This document shows, piece by piece, positions 12,541 to 25,876 of a stretch of DNA of 64,000 bases. Position 1 is the first letter of the stretch. Each line of letters begins with the position of its first letter. The stretch covers positions 21,648,804 to 21,712,803 of the forward strand of contig OX235277.1 in the NCBI GenBank assembly GCA_944472155.2, given 5' to 3'. Below the pieces are notes generated by a model. The model saw only the letters and a program-made list of their open reading frames with translations. It did no database searches and was not told where the DNA came from. The stretch is from Trichobilharzia szidati. Taxonomy: Eukaryota; Platyhelminthes; Trematoda; Strigeidida; Schistosomatidae. The position numbers were made by a program, and so were the translations under genes.

Positions 12541-13039
12541 AAAATACGTTTATGCAATCTGTTTGTTAGAGGAGATTTAATGGTTCTTTCAGGCAAGAGC
12601 ATTCACGATAAAAACACTATTTAGTAAATTAACAAATTAGTCAAGCTTCTCAATCTTCCAATCTTAAGTCAATTACATCTTCCTGTTAACTGATTATGCT
12701 GGACTGGAATTTCGTGTGTCACTTCACGTATTCAAATGAAACTACTTCTACTGAGTTACAGCCTCGTGGTAAATACTTTATATTTTGTGCCTTAACTGAT
12801 GGCACAAATACTTCGCATGTTCGTTTTTATCAGAAAATATGGCTAAAAGAAGCGGAATGGTGTTTTTACGATCCTAGTATTGGTGAACATGTCAGGGAAT
12901 TAACACAAACTCTTCGATTTACGAAGAAAGAATGTTGAAGATTGGAGTGAAATTTAACAGGAATATGATTAGAAGATTCACCAATAGTTACCCTGTGAAG
13001 AATAATAGTTACACTATATCAGAAAATTCATTTCATTCT

Positions 13040-13560
13040 TAAAGAGAAATTTTATTCCACATTCCGGTCACAATTCATTTAACTAACATAATTCACGGTT
13101 TTCACCGAGAATATAATTTTTATATTGTGTTTATCTCTCATTCTCTTTCATTTCACTAATATTATTATTTTCTCAACTTGGAACTTGCTTCACTAATCCA
13201 GAAGACTTTGGTATGTTTATGTCCTGAAATTTATTGTAGCACGTTATTTATTGTGTGTCGCGCATTAGAAACAAATAACTAAAAATGGTGAATTGATGAG
13301 CGTAGATTAGTCGCAACCTGATCCAGCGTAGTACATCCTTATTATGTCTGATATGTGCGAAAATTGATAATAACATTTATGTATAATGATGACAAATGCG
13401 GAACCTGACATATCTCTAACACTTTCCTGTTTCACATAAAGCATTTTCTTAAATCAGCTTCTATTTATCCGACTAGTTCTACATATGTCGAATACTGCAG
13501 TTACTCTATTTATTCTCACTTTTTAGCAAAAAACAATAGTCTAGATATTTTTAGGCAAAC
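13040..13560 (+). repeat. Local diverged repeat, unit 2
   Basis: This is the second copy of the repeat starting at 11990, about 1.05 kb downstream. The best shared section is 13140-13520. It looks like an old tandem duplication. A short 80-codon ORF (12696-12938) lies between the two units and is not part of the shared sequence. Confidence 0.65.
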
Positions 13561-15838
13561 TATTACTCAAAAATGGATTACTGGTCTTTGGATAGAGGCA
13601 AATTTGCAACAGAAATACTCTCTGATAAAAGATGAATTCGGAGAAGAATCTCACTGCTTTTATTCTGAGGAAATTTGCACATTCTGCGATAACGTTTATA
13701 GCGAATGTGTTTCCTGTTTCTACTTATATCTGTTCATTTTGAAATATAAGTGTACTTCTCTTTGCATCCCCTTTTTATGAAGATCAATCTTTGTTAGCAA
13801 TGATCCTGCATTTGTCTAAGAAACCATTAACGTGTGCACTGAATTCTACGAACGTATTATTGTCTCATTCAGACAAAATGAGTAAGTAGAAGTGAACATT
13901 GAATTGTACTGTCTGCATCCTTTAACGACATAGTAACTTCCCCTTACTTTTAAAAAAAAGTGATTCTTAGTGAAGTACACAAGAGGATTTTGTATTCAAA
14001 ATATTTGGGCTTATCTATTAAGGTTTTCACTTCTTAATGTGAAGTTAATTGTATTTTCAGTGAAGGAGGACGCAAACACAATGAGAATTTTACTGAATGG
14101 GAGGTCTTGTTAAAATTAAAAAAGTGGAACGCAGATGTCTTAAATATACACATGTATAAGTATTTATTTTCGAATAATTCATTCTCAAGATATTGATTAA
14201 TACAGTTTCAGAATAGTTTTCAACGAATTATTAGGATACAGTTAAACAGATCACTCTTTCGTGCTGTACATATAAGTGTTGAACATGAAACGTAGATGGA
14301 AGTTTCAGAATAGAGACAAGTAAACAATATCAATCGCATCCATTCTTCCCTTCACTCCAAATATCTCAATCCAACTCACTTTAAGATTTATTGTCAATTT
14401 CCGTATAATTAAATGAAAAAGTCTATAAAATTGTCTAGGAACTTGAATCCGCTATAGTATTAGTTCATATAACTCAGAGGAAACATTGTCCCCATCTGCC
14501 ATCTGAGAGGTGTTGGACCTGTGAAAATATTAACTTATTCAGCTCTAAGCAAGACGGTATGTAGATGAATTCATAATGATGCCACCTAATACACTGTCGT
14601 TTATCACATGAGCTCATCGGAGAAAAATCACAAGAGTCTTGATTTGGGCTCAGATATCATAGTTCTGCTTGAACAAAAATCAAAATGCCTATCTGCAAAT
14701 GTATTTATAAATTATAAACTTATACCGTATGCGTACATAAGTAACTAGTGACTACAAATGAAACAAGGATTAAATAATTAAAAGTGTATTTGATTATGAG
14801 AACATACGTGTACTCGAAATCTGTGCCATGAATTCGAAGCAAAACATTTCAAGCAGTGGAATATGTACAAATACTTCTTTCAATCCAGATGAGAAAGGTG
14901 AGTTTTACATATTATCAGTTAAATATTCGAAAGAGTAATGAAAGTTGTCCAGCTAACAATAAATTCAGAGGTAGCATGAATACATATGACGGGACTGCGA
15001 ATCAAATAAACTCACTGAAAAAAATGGTGTTCCATCTAAATCAAGCGTCGATTTGAATCATACCGCCTCTTCCATCAGTGAAGATTAAGTCTATGTGACA
15101 AGAAAAAAGCTTACCAACAAAAACACTTGCACACTATCTAAAGCAAGTGGCGTCATTTATTATTTGCCAGGGGACACATACAGGTGTATAATGAATATCA
15201 TTCCTTCAAATTTTTGAGAACACAAAATTGTAAATTTGGGTGGTATCGCATTTAGCATTTTTGTTATGACACCTTACACGATACAGGCTGAGGCTGTCCT
15301 CATAATAATAAAAGATATCTGAAGAAGTTGGATTCCGATGATGTGACCAAATTTTCAGATATTTGATACTCTGGTTACTTCATGAATCTACACATTCCAG
15401 CAAAATACAATAATTGACATGCTTTTATGCCGATTTTAATTCAAATGAAGACTTAATAGGGCTTTCAGGAGAGCATATACATTTCACTATTCTTTTCCAG
15501 TAAAGGATACAATTAGGCGCAGTATCTATACTTTGTTTCTGAAATCACCTGCATTTTTGCATTTCATGACTACTTTGTTCAGAAACATTCAGTGTGTTTT
15601 GTGATACTGGCTCCTAGTTTATATAAATTAATGATATTTTAGGACTGAGATGAAAGCAGGTGGTGAAGCACAATATTACTCTGTATGGTACTGGTCATCT
15701 GGGTACGACTACATTCCCAATAAAACAATGTTTTCAGAGTACTATTCTCCATGCAAACACTTTTGATTCTATTTTATATAAACTTCAAAATATTTCAGCA
15801 TGTTAAATGTCAAAATGAGAAAAGTTTTACTCATTGTA
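13561..15838. other. Unassigned AT-rich stretch
   Basis: No gene or element recognised; the ORFs are short and lack motifs. Confidence 0.5.
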
Positions 15839-15886
15839 CTCCTCTGAACCTAGGTATATACATACATAGGTTTCTGTACAGAGGAG
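15839..15886. repeat. Short hairpin
   Basis: The outer arms ctcctctg (15839-15846) and cagaggag (15879-15886) pair perfectly. Inside them aacct/aggtt pairing continues around a loop of alternating ta/ca bases, with a small asymmetric bulge on the 3' side. At 48 nt it is short for a precursor microRNA. No function can be assigned. Confidence 0.4.
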
Positions 15887-16639
15887 TTGCGACTATCAGT
15901 GAATAGTGCCATTATTTCAGCTGATATACTTATTGCAGGAGTATACGAGCTCCTCGCTGGTTTTATTTCATGTTTAGGAAATAAATCACTAGTATAGTGA
16001 AGTTGCATTTTCAATTGTTCATCGGTTAGCCAGTTTCTATGTATTTTGCAATATTATTCAATTAAGGTTTTCTGGCCACAATAGCTGTTGAATGTTGTTT
16101 GGTGTTACAAGTGATAAATCGTTATAAAAGACGACTGTTCTTAACATCGTGTCTCGTACACAAATGACAACAACGACAGTGACACTGGAAACCATAATCT
16201 CTTTTCTGTTATTAGAACCATTTAGCAACTAATCAGGTATCGAATCTAATCCTTTTTTCGAGGGTGAACTACGACTAAACTGAAACGATGTAGAGACCAG
16301 TATGAAAAATATTGTTTCAGTAGGACTAGGCGTTTTTCTCTCATACATAATACATATTTCGCAGTACGAATAAGGTTATGCTTCGAGACTGAATTCATGT
16401 CGTAAGGCGATGGAATCAATTTTTGCGAATTATACTTCTGAGTGCTTTCTGTCTCAATACTCTTGATTGTTTCCATCATACGTTGTATTTCAATTCACTT
16501 TTGATTCATTTTATTGAGTTTCTTTGTTTTGCATCAAATGCGCAGATCTGAGTATGTTCAAATTTAGAAATTTTCGTAGTGTACAATTCATTATATGATG
16601 TCGATGAATGACGAATAATTTCAAGAAAATGAAGCTCGT

Positions 16640-16860
16640 GCTATCAATTTTTCGCAATACAACTCCGCAGAATATGCTCACCTGTTACGTTTTTTATGTA
16701 CAACATATGGTAATAAAATTAAATGTACTACTTGACATATGTCTGACATCGTTTAAGTTTCATATCAAGCGTTTTCTTAGTTCAACTTATATTTATCTGA
16801 CTAAACTTTCGACGATGGACACGGTGTACCTGATTCCAATTGAATGCAGTCTCAAAATAC
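16640..16860 (+). repeat. Local diverged repeat, partial unit 3
   Basis: The stretch at about 16730-16805 matches the end of units 1 and 2: a ttgacatat block, then a caag/aaagc-gttttctta block, then a cttatatttatctgac block, in the same order. The rest of the unit is not recognisable here. Confidence 0.45.
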
Positions 16861-17063
16861 TTGAATCTCCATATCTGCCTTTATTAATTGCTGTTGCAGT
16901 AATTCTTAGCAAGTGAATTCACTTATTCAGTATGCAAGGAAGGTTTATATCCAGTGGTGGCTTTTCAAGCAGTTTTGTTTTTTAAATAAATTTTCAATTC
17001 AGTATATTGTAGTTGATCAATTAATTTATAGGATATCTTCAAGTTGGTTATCAAATCACAAAA

Positions 17064-17950
17064 ATGATTGTTAATATGAAAATTAGTGATGGACACACCT
17101 TGTATTCATTGAACAGTTGTGTTACATTGGTTGCAGGTGCTAAGAAGGTGACTGCTCATAAGTCTTTCCAAGAATTTCATCCACAAATCAAAGAAGATAA
17201 ACAAAGGAACGAAAATAAAGGAACCTTATTCCCCTCAAGAAATATTGGGATGATTCTCATTAGATTGGTATATACGCATATACGCAACCAGCAATCGGCA
17301 CCAAGTCAACAATCACAGTGTTTCAGGGATGAAGAAATTGTTGTGTCCTTGAATTACCAAGCGAGACAGCAGCGTTTACACCAAGAAACTTGGGAATGAC
17401 TACCTGAAAGCCGAGATATGAATACAAATCGTTCAAAAATCTGAATTTGGTATGCAGACCTACACACGTGGAAGGAAACAAACGCTGAATATTTAACATC
17501 GACATCGAATCACCACTTCCTATTTGAGTCATCAACAACATCATTCCCAATGGCTGGTGATCAACTTCATCCAAATATGCTCTTGATCAACAGTGAAGAT
17601 GAGAAGGCAGTCCAGGAACGGTAATTAGCAAAGAAACCTTTCATCTAACGAAAGAAGAACCTACCTCTGAACAAATACTCACAGCAAAATGGAATAACTT
17701 TGGTTCATGCCTAGAAGACAACTGAATAACATCAAACGTGACACCTTCACATGACAACAGAGTCTGAAATGATGAGTAAAGTGTCAAGATTTGATGTTGA
17801 AGATACCACATGATATGGAAACAAGAAGATACGCGTAAATGAAGAATCAGCTTTAAATGACTGCAGACCAGTGAGTGCGACGGAGGACTGGTGCTGAGGC
17901 CCTTTGTTCCACTCGGAATTCTAAAGAGGAATAAAAATAACAAACGCATG
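17064..17950 (+). pseudogene. Coding-like relic of unknown family
   Basis: A 111-codon frame (17064-17399) is hydrophilic and rich in K, E, Q and R, unlike the hydrophobic chance ORFs elsewhere. An acceptor-like pyrimidine run ending in gcag precedes the ggtgctaag at about 17138. Beyond its stop, other frames keep further open stretches to about 17620. The block ends in a less AT-rich tail at about 17870-17950 with an A-rich end. This could be an old processed pseudogene or a retroelement remnant. I recognise no domain, so no function is proposed. Reverse-strand ORFs here are probably shadows. Confidence 0.3.
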
Positions 17951-20900
17951 TTAAATAAATGTCAATATTACTAGGACTATATATTCTATTGGACCTTATC
18001 AAGTTATTTTCACTACTCTGTTGACACTGAAAAGTTGTTGTATGCTCTCTGATGTATAAGCTTATTCTTACATTTTGAAACCTGTTTGTGACTCTCACTC
18101 AGCTGCAAGCATTTTCAAATGTATTTATTGTTTTCAGAAGGATTTTGTAAGTAGAATATTTCTCTGTTAAAATGATAAACAGTAACTTCACAACAAAATG
18201 TAATGTCGACAGCACAACATGCATCATTATGGGAAAGATATACTAATATATTAGCATAAAACGCATTGGAGTACAAATATTCCTGAACTATTAATCCATA
18301 GACTATTGTCCTCAATAATTGAGCCATCAAGAATTATGTTTCTCCTCCCATAGGGGCTCAGTAAAGTTTAGGACTGAACAGTGTGTACATTAGGTTACTG
18401 GATATTTATTAAATAAATGACCATCTAGTTAGAGTGTAATATTTTGATGATTTTGGAGGAGAAACATACGCTAATATAAATATTCTTCCCGTTTAAAGAC
18501 AGCACAAGAAATATTGGATTTATAATCAGTACACTTCTATTAAATGCACTGTCGTTTATCACTCTGGTGCCCAGGGTTTCACCACTTATCGATTAGTCAT
18601 CTATGAAATTATTCATGCATTTATTCTGTGTGAAAAACATTCATCATCGTCTTCTTTGTTATTCTGAACGTGATTCTTGATGGATTTTATTGATATGTTA
18701 TGTCACTTAAGTGAAGGAATGTAAGTCTGCATACCGTCTTACGACGGAGAATCTACTGTTTGCCCCACAATCTCTCAGATTTGTAAATAACATTGTTTAA
18801 TATGATAACGAATATCTTTGTGATGTAAGTGATTCGAGAATAACGCAGAATGAAATAGTGTTAACACCAATGATCAATACTTTTTCATGGTGAGGTGTAC
18901 TCACCTTAATTCGCCTAATTTTTAAAATCCGATTATTACCTGCCTCAAAAATATACGTTATCATTTAAGTTAAGGAGAGTAAGTGAATTTTAAGGTTCCT
19001 GAATTTGAATTTCTTGGATAGCTGCTTAATTTCTCTGGTTCGTATGTAACATCAATTGGTATACTCAACAGAGTTCTCTCAGTTCAGCTTATAGAATCAA
19101 GTCTAAGAATATCGTATTTGCTACTGAAGTGAGGTCAAAATCCTCTATAACAATAACCTACGCTTTCCACGTTTCATATTATCAATAAATCCCTATTTTA
19201 TTTGTAGTCATGGAGCCAACGAGTGAGTGAAGAGTCAGATCGTTTCATTGATACGCCTACTTTCAGTTTTCACATTTACTTTATTTAGAGAAACCAAACA
19301 TCATCTCCAATATTTTCGTTTGAGCACCACGAATTCTTTTAAAAAATGTGCTAACATTGAAAAGACTCAAAACTAGGTGATGCCATGAAACGTGACACAT
19401 GAACTTAGGTTACTATTTGCAGTAGTAGATGTCTAATCGCAGTGTGATAAGTTTGTATAACAACTGAGTTGAGCCATTCAGCCAATAAAACAATCAAGAC
19501 CTTGTTAGATGAGGTCACGAAATGGTAAAGAGCACTCGCCAATGTCAAAAACGTTGAAGTGATGGCTCCGCAAAATGATGAATGACAACCTCTGAATTCA
19601 AACTCCAGTTTACCTTTTTATACAAGAGCAACAATTGTGTTTTCAATTTAGACAGTGAGCGAATTTGTGTACCTAATTCTGGAATTAATGAAACAGCCGA
19701 GATATCGTCAAGCTTATTGAGGAGATGTCAGTGATCAAATATCAAATGTGTGGACCATCGAACGATTATTTTTCGATTAAAGCCGCATCTGAATAGATGC
19801 AGCACACACAAGTGAGTGTGTGTAGAACCACACATTCCAATACAGTAGGAAGAATGTATTTTGTAAATCAAAAATTGCATGAAGCCACAGATCTAGTGAA
19901 ACCGGATTTATTCATCTGCAACAATACGTCTAAGAAGGGCATTGCTCTTGCATTAAGTGTGTCTACACGCTCATCATTAAATGCAAAAAGAAAGTATGCA
20001 CACTGTCACCCGTCATCTTTCTAAGGTCGCACTATGAAATTTTTGCACTTCCATTCGAATAACATTTACTGGTGGTGTACAAAATCATCATGGAAAATTC
20101 TCATTGTAACAAATCAAAACAAGTGATTCAGTGAAGAGACACTTTTCAGGGAATTTACCATCAAGCAGTACAACCGTACATATATGGCTTTTTAAGAAGT
20201 TAAATCCAGTGAAGGTGTTGCTGCTTTATTTTTACTAAACTAGCGTACACGTATATCTTAGTACTTCTTCGCGTTTATATTTGTGTCCTAACGTTGTGAT
20301 TACTCGACATCCACAACGTAATTCAAAAGGCACTTGCGAAGGAATACGACAGTGTATTATTGCAGCAATCAAAATTCAAAAATCGAGCGAGTACAAAAGT
20401 ATCAATTGTTAACAGGCAAGATTTAGGATAATAAACAAATCAAAGTACAACTACATAGTGAAAGTATACTGCGATGATGAGTAATAAAACGGGTCACTAC
20501 AAAGGAAGTGAATCATAGGTGTGAATGGATAAAATAATAATAATATGAAATGCAGTTAAAACTAAAATGTTGGTGATTATAATCATCGATAAATGTCAAG
20601 TGGCCATACAATTAATGTCATATATAGAATGATTCATTGGATGGATAGAACTTGAATAGGGTGTGCAATTATAGGATTAGTAGACAGATCGAATCAAATA
20701 AAAGCGTTTCGTAATATTGAGTGAAATTTGACAGATTACAATTTAACGATGTTGAAAAGAATTGATTTAGAATAACAAGTGGAACAAGTGACATAATACT
20801 GGGGACAGTTGAATGTATGTATGGGCCACATTAAAATGGAACACCAACAAGTCGCCTACAAAATCTACACATGATTGAGATACAATTGGATAGTAATTTG

Positions 20901-23879
20901 TAGTAAGCTTGGAATAAATCTGAACTAAACTTAATAAAAAACAAACGGCAGTCAGAAGTGAAACTAAAAATGCCTCATTGATTTCCTGAGTATTGCAAAT
21001 ATTTCGCAAGTGATGCTTCCAATGAATCATTCCTGTTATCTTGTTTAGAATATCCCTTGTTTTGCATTAGTTATTCAACACTAACTAAACCACAATAAGT
21101 TCACCTAATGAAATCGAGTGAAATTTCGCCAGTACTGGGAAATTGGCACAATTGAATCACTTGTAGTATATTGCATTATATATTACATCAGTGTTTGAAC
21201 GCACTACGTGAACACTGGGATGTTAGAATCGCTGCGCAACACTGTTATCATGAATTTCTTGGTATCTACTAAGTGGATAAAGCTCAAATAATAAGTGAAA
21301 TCAGTGGGTCAATGATAGTTATTACACACTTTCTCCTCCTCATGACACCAATTTGCCATGGCATTGTTGACATCCACCGGTATAAGCTCTAAGGACCAGT
21401 AATCACTGGATTTTACGTTTGAAAACTGACAAAACTTCTGGACACCTGGCAAATTTGCATTTGATTGATCTGAGTCAGTTCAGTCATCGTCTGCTGATAT
21501 CATCGAATCACTTTTATCATCATGGGAAAGCCAAGCTTTAAAAGAATGCAAAAATATAGATTTAAGCTATCGAATATATGAATGTACGTCAGAAATCACA
21601 ACAGATATCTGAAATTCAAACAACGCTTGTCTACATTATGAGCATTTCATGGTGAAGGTAATTCACACCATCAGTTAATAGTTCATTTTTTTGGCAGCGT
21701 GACTCCACCTCTTTGAGAAAAACAGAAAGAGAAATAATGGAAAAGAAATGACATGGCAGGCATTTACACTTTCCATGCAAAAAAAAATTACCTCCACATA
21801 TTCGGAGCAATTCTTATCTGGCTCCACACATTACTTTTCCAAATTCCAGGTATCATTACACTACCCGATGGGAAACGTAAGTCTAACATAAAGATATATA
21901 TCATTTACTGAAGCCATGATATCAATCTCCCTAGACAATAACATTTAAGGAAATTGAATTCGACTTCAATATCATAGTTAATAATGTGTAGATAATTATT
22001 GTACATCATAGTAATACAAGATTTCATATTAATTCCCTACTGTATATATAACAGAAGTAAATAATACTACACAGTGCATGATATCGTTTCATTGTGTGAT
22101 ACATTCACTGAGCAAATTATTGTACATTTGCATCTAAGCCTAATACATGAAATGAAGTAAAGTAACCTCAAGATAATATAAAAACGGAAAGTATCCAAAC
22201 AACCACATAAACGTTCTCATGCATGTTTGGTGTCAGTTATTATAAACAAGTATTGCACAGGGAAATGATACCACGAAAATGCTATTACATCGTTCAAAAT
22301 CTCAGATTAAAAGCTGCGATTCCAGTGTTAAAGTAATATTTACTAAATACACATAATTTTATTGAAATAACTGATACAACTTAGTGTCCAATTTCCTTCT
22401 AGAATAAATAGTCCCTTGAAATACTCATATTTAACCTCAAATAGAATTTTAAGTAGCATATGTCCTTCCGTGTGTATTTCACTGCTCTATAGTCTAATGA
22501 TAAATGTTCTAGGGTTAAGCCCTACTGAAATGAGGAATCAGGCACGACTAAAAGAGGAATCTGTGATCACACGTTTTTATAGACTGAACCGAATATCCAT
22601 GTCAAATAATTTTTTTGTCTAATATACACTCATGAACTGATAATCTGCTCAGTAATATTTTCGTTATTTCTAGAAATAACTTGTCGCAATGACCCCTGAA
22701 GCAATTGATGCGGTAGGTTGTTTCATCACATGGTTTGTGTTGTACACACTAAACATTTACTCGACGAAGTGAATATCTATGAGTGATTTACAGTTTCGGT
22801 TATCCATGTTGACAATACCTGCCACATTCATGTATCACTGTGTAACATAATTCAGGAATGAAAACTGTTCGATGCTCCCTGACATTCTACAACAGATCCT
22901 GGATAATGTTTTGCCAAGTTGCGTGACATCTTCATCACTGTCTTCAACAAATATTTGAAAAAATGCCAACAATCAAATATCGAAACAGAATTTTTTTTAA
23001 TGCACGCTTCTTAAACCATATGCACACGTATTATTGAATATCACGGCTTCTACTTTAATATACGATAAATTAATGCCTTTGTGTATCACAAGTAACGTTT
23101 TACAGTCACAGAGTTGTGATCAAGAGTCTAGGTAAACAATTGGTGACTTAATTATAAATAGAGAAATCGGAGACAACAGTTCACTGGAGGGTAATTTGAG
23201 TTATTGTACTGCGAAATGAATAACGAGAAACATAAGTTTATTTACCACATGAAATTCTCACATTCATTTTTTGTATTACTATGGTTACAACTGTTTGCAC
23301 TCCTGCCTAAAAATATTCTGATTTGTCTTTTAGGTCACGGGAAGGACGCTTTCTCACAACAAAACTACCATTAACCTTTTCACAAACTCAAATGATAATT
23401 CAACACTGACATTTTCTGGTTCATTAAATGTGTGAATCTTGCGTTTCATTTCATACTATAATTCGTTCTCCATTCGTTCTCTCCATAAGTTTTTAATTTG
23501 TTTGTGTTATTAATGTCATAACGAAATAAATGCAAATTATTTTAACAAACGAATTTGTATTTTTCATCATGGATTTGGACATCCAATAAATCTCTCGCAT
23601 TAAAACTGGCTGTTATTGTGAAATCAGTTGTTAATTAATATCTTTGCTTCAGATGAAACGAAAAGCGACAATGTGAAATAAATCTCGCTGATGAATTAGT
23701 TTTCGCAGACTTTGATAATTGAAATTGAAATAATAACAGTGATTGATGGTTGATGGTTGAATTCATTGAAAAATAGCAGAATTTTACTTCATTCAGGAGG
23801 GAACGAACATTTACTCACTTGTTGTTGTATACGAAATGTTGATGTTGCTTGTTATCCTGGAAAATCCTTTGGGAATTGG
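17951..23879. other. Long unassigned AT-rich stretch
   Basis: Nearly 6 kb contain no ORF above about 90 codons and no element I can name. Slightly less AT-rich islands at about 21310-21530 and 22860-22960 show no motif. Confidence 0.5.
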
Positions 23880-24200
23880 AAATCTGAGTCTCTTTCCGCC
23901 GGCTACTAGTCAATACAATATTTATATATTTTAGTGTACTTCGCAACCTTCAGTGTAGCTTAAAACTATGTTTTCTTATATGAGGCCTATGTCTCTCTTC
24001 TTGAGGCATAATTCTGTTAAGCCAACTTCAAGTTGATTCACATATTTAGTTGGATACCAGTGGTAACAATTAGTGATGCTAACTAGCCAAGACAAAGTGA
24101 CCTATGAACTGTACGGCTGTTTCGCTCACTTGGATCCTAGAGCATTACTGTTGCTCATCTGATGGGGCTGAATCACTTCAAACCGCCTGAATACTGGCAG
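23880..24200 (-). repeat. Possible dispersed repeat with hammerhead-like core
   Basis: This segment is less AT-rich than its flanks. On the minus strand it contains cagatgagc, then a small gagc...gctc hairpin, then gagcgaaacagccgtac. The order CUGAUGA-like, stem, GAAA resembles a degenerate hammerhead, but the first core block has a substitution and stem II is irregular. I could not find a second copy in this window, so the repeat call is an inference. Confidence 0.25.
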
Positions 24201-25244
24201 GTCAAACTATGCCTTTGATGCTTATTGCCAACTGATTTGCAAAGTGTTGTCTGAATACATCAGAAGTATTTTCTAAAAAGTATAAATGCAAAGTCAGGAA
24301 TGAATATTTATGCCACCAGTATTCTGTGAAGAATAATTCGTCCATAATATTTCAGTTAGCAGGTTAAATAAGTGAATTGAATCTTTTCATTCTGAGTTCC
24401 ACTTTGTAACTATACTATAATTTTCGCACACCTATTTGCATTTTAGAAGATTGGAATAAATTCGATTACAGGCACTTAGTTGATGGTCATTCTCATACTA
24501 AGCATTTAAGTTGCAATACATTTACTTAGAGTTCAGTGCATGAAAAATTGTCTATGTGAGTTCAAGCGCTACAATACTTGAAAGACTCAACAAAAACTGA
24601 TGACGAAGAGGTTCGAAACGGGGGTGCTTCATTGTGTACTTGACTCTTCAAGATTCAACAGTGATTTCATGAATTCTGAAGTCCCATCGTCGAAGTATTA
24701 GTAAATTCATAATTGTTTTTCGGCAAGTGGGATTGTCATGCATGGCACAACAACAAAGATTATTGGCGAAGAACAACAGAAAACACCAGCAAATTCTGAA
24801 ACGAACATCAGAGACCTGAAAAGAGAATTCAATGAAGACAGTTTGCTTAAAACCATTGTCGTTTCATGTCAAATACTCGTAGTAGGTTTTCTCGATTTCG
24901 GTCACTTGTAAGACATAGTGTTTAGGAGGAATAATGAGTGCAATTCAAACTTGAGATGCTGAAAAACAATCAGTTGTGTACACAACTAATAATTTAGGCT
25001 AGAAAGCATAACATCCAGTGGTTTCAGAAAGTTTGAACATGTAATTCTATCCTAGCAATATAAAACAACCTTGTAACTCGATGGATTATTCGGTTTAAAT
25101 CATTTATAACAAAAAGACAGAAAATACCACAATGAAGTAATCCGGCAGTTATTCAGTCTAAAAGCATCTCCAGTACGAAAGGAGTATTGTACAACTGGAT
25201 TGACTGAGAAATTTTAATTACCTGAGAACATAACATGAAGCATT

Positions 25245-25320
25245 TTCGAAGCAGTACAGCACATGATCCGGGGTTCGATCCACTGCCGACGCACACTTGA
25301 TGTCAATGTTCGGTCTGAAT
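25245..25320 (+). mobile_element. tRNA-derived SINE, truncated copy 2
   Basis: It contains a B-box match (ggttcgatcc, 25272-25281) followed by the ctgccgacgcacac segment and the start of the SINE body, all shared with the copies at 1205 and 48441. The 5' half and most of the body are missing. Its right end meets the PLE fragment that starts at about 25321, suggesting insertion into or next to it. Confidence 0.6.
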
Positions 25321-25876
25321 AGCTCTAGCTTCAGCGTTTTTCAATAAGAGCCCTTTCCTCTTTTCATAGATCACCTTGAGGGCTGTGTTAACACCAGTCT
25401 TATCGTTCAACTCGAATAGATGTTTGGCTATAGACTAATTTGGTAGTCTGCTAACTGCGTCTATTGATTTTCCACAATTCACTTACCCCTCTAAACATTT
25501 CCGGATATGCTCACCCACCCTCACTTGTGTTTTCACACACACACACACACGAAAAACGATATATAGTGTTGGATGTGACATAATCACCTGTGCACTTTTG
25601 AGGTTTGCAATGGAGCATATTTTTGGCATTTTTGATCATTACAAGCCGGGGTGCATAATAAGTCCTATGGATGACCGAATTTAATCTTTGTCTCAAAATT
25701 CTACTGTTTATTTCATCGTTATATGGCCATTTGATGAAAACAATTTTTGACGCGGTATAGATTGTGGGTAATTTCCCAAATGTTTGAAATGTGCGTGGAT
25801 ATTTGCCATCATGATTGCTGTCAGCAACAGCCTCGAAGTCTTCAACGCAGTTAGAACCAATCTCCTGTAGTGTCAT
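25321..25876 (-). pseudogene. Penelope-like element relic (RT-endonuclease linker and GIY-YIG part)
   Basis: On the minus strand a 121-codon frame (25511-25876) carries the region between the reverse transcriptase and the endonuclease of PLEs: SRILRQRLNSVIHRTYYAPR, then the cysteine-bearing TIYRFSC block that normally precedes the YIGRT motif. The frame then runs into a (GT)n/(CA)n tract at 25534-25550, translated as a Cys-Val repeat, and the YIG motif is not found. Downstream, after frame breaks, TGVNTALKVIYEKRKG (about 25340-25410) matches the C-terminal end of the same domain as seen in the relic at 52676-52942. The reverse transcriptase catalytic region is absent. This is a dead fragment. 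Confidence 0.65.
25534..25550. repeat. CA microsatellite inside PLE coding relic
   Basis: A 17-nt perfect (CA)n tract sits exactly where the PLE frame would pass from its Cys-rich block to the YIG motif. Confidence 0.9.
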
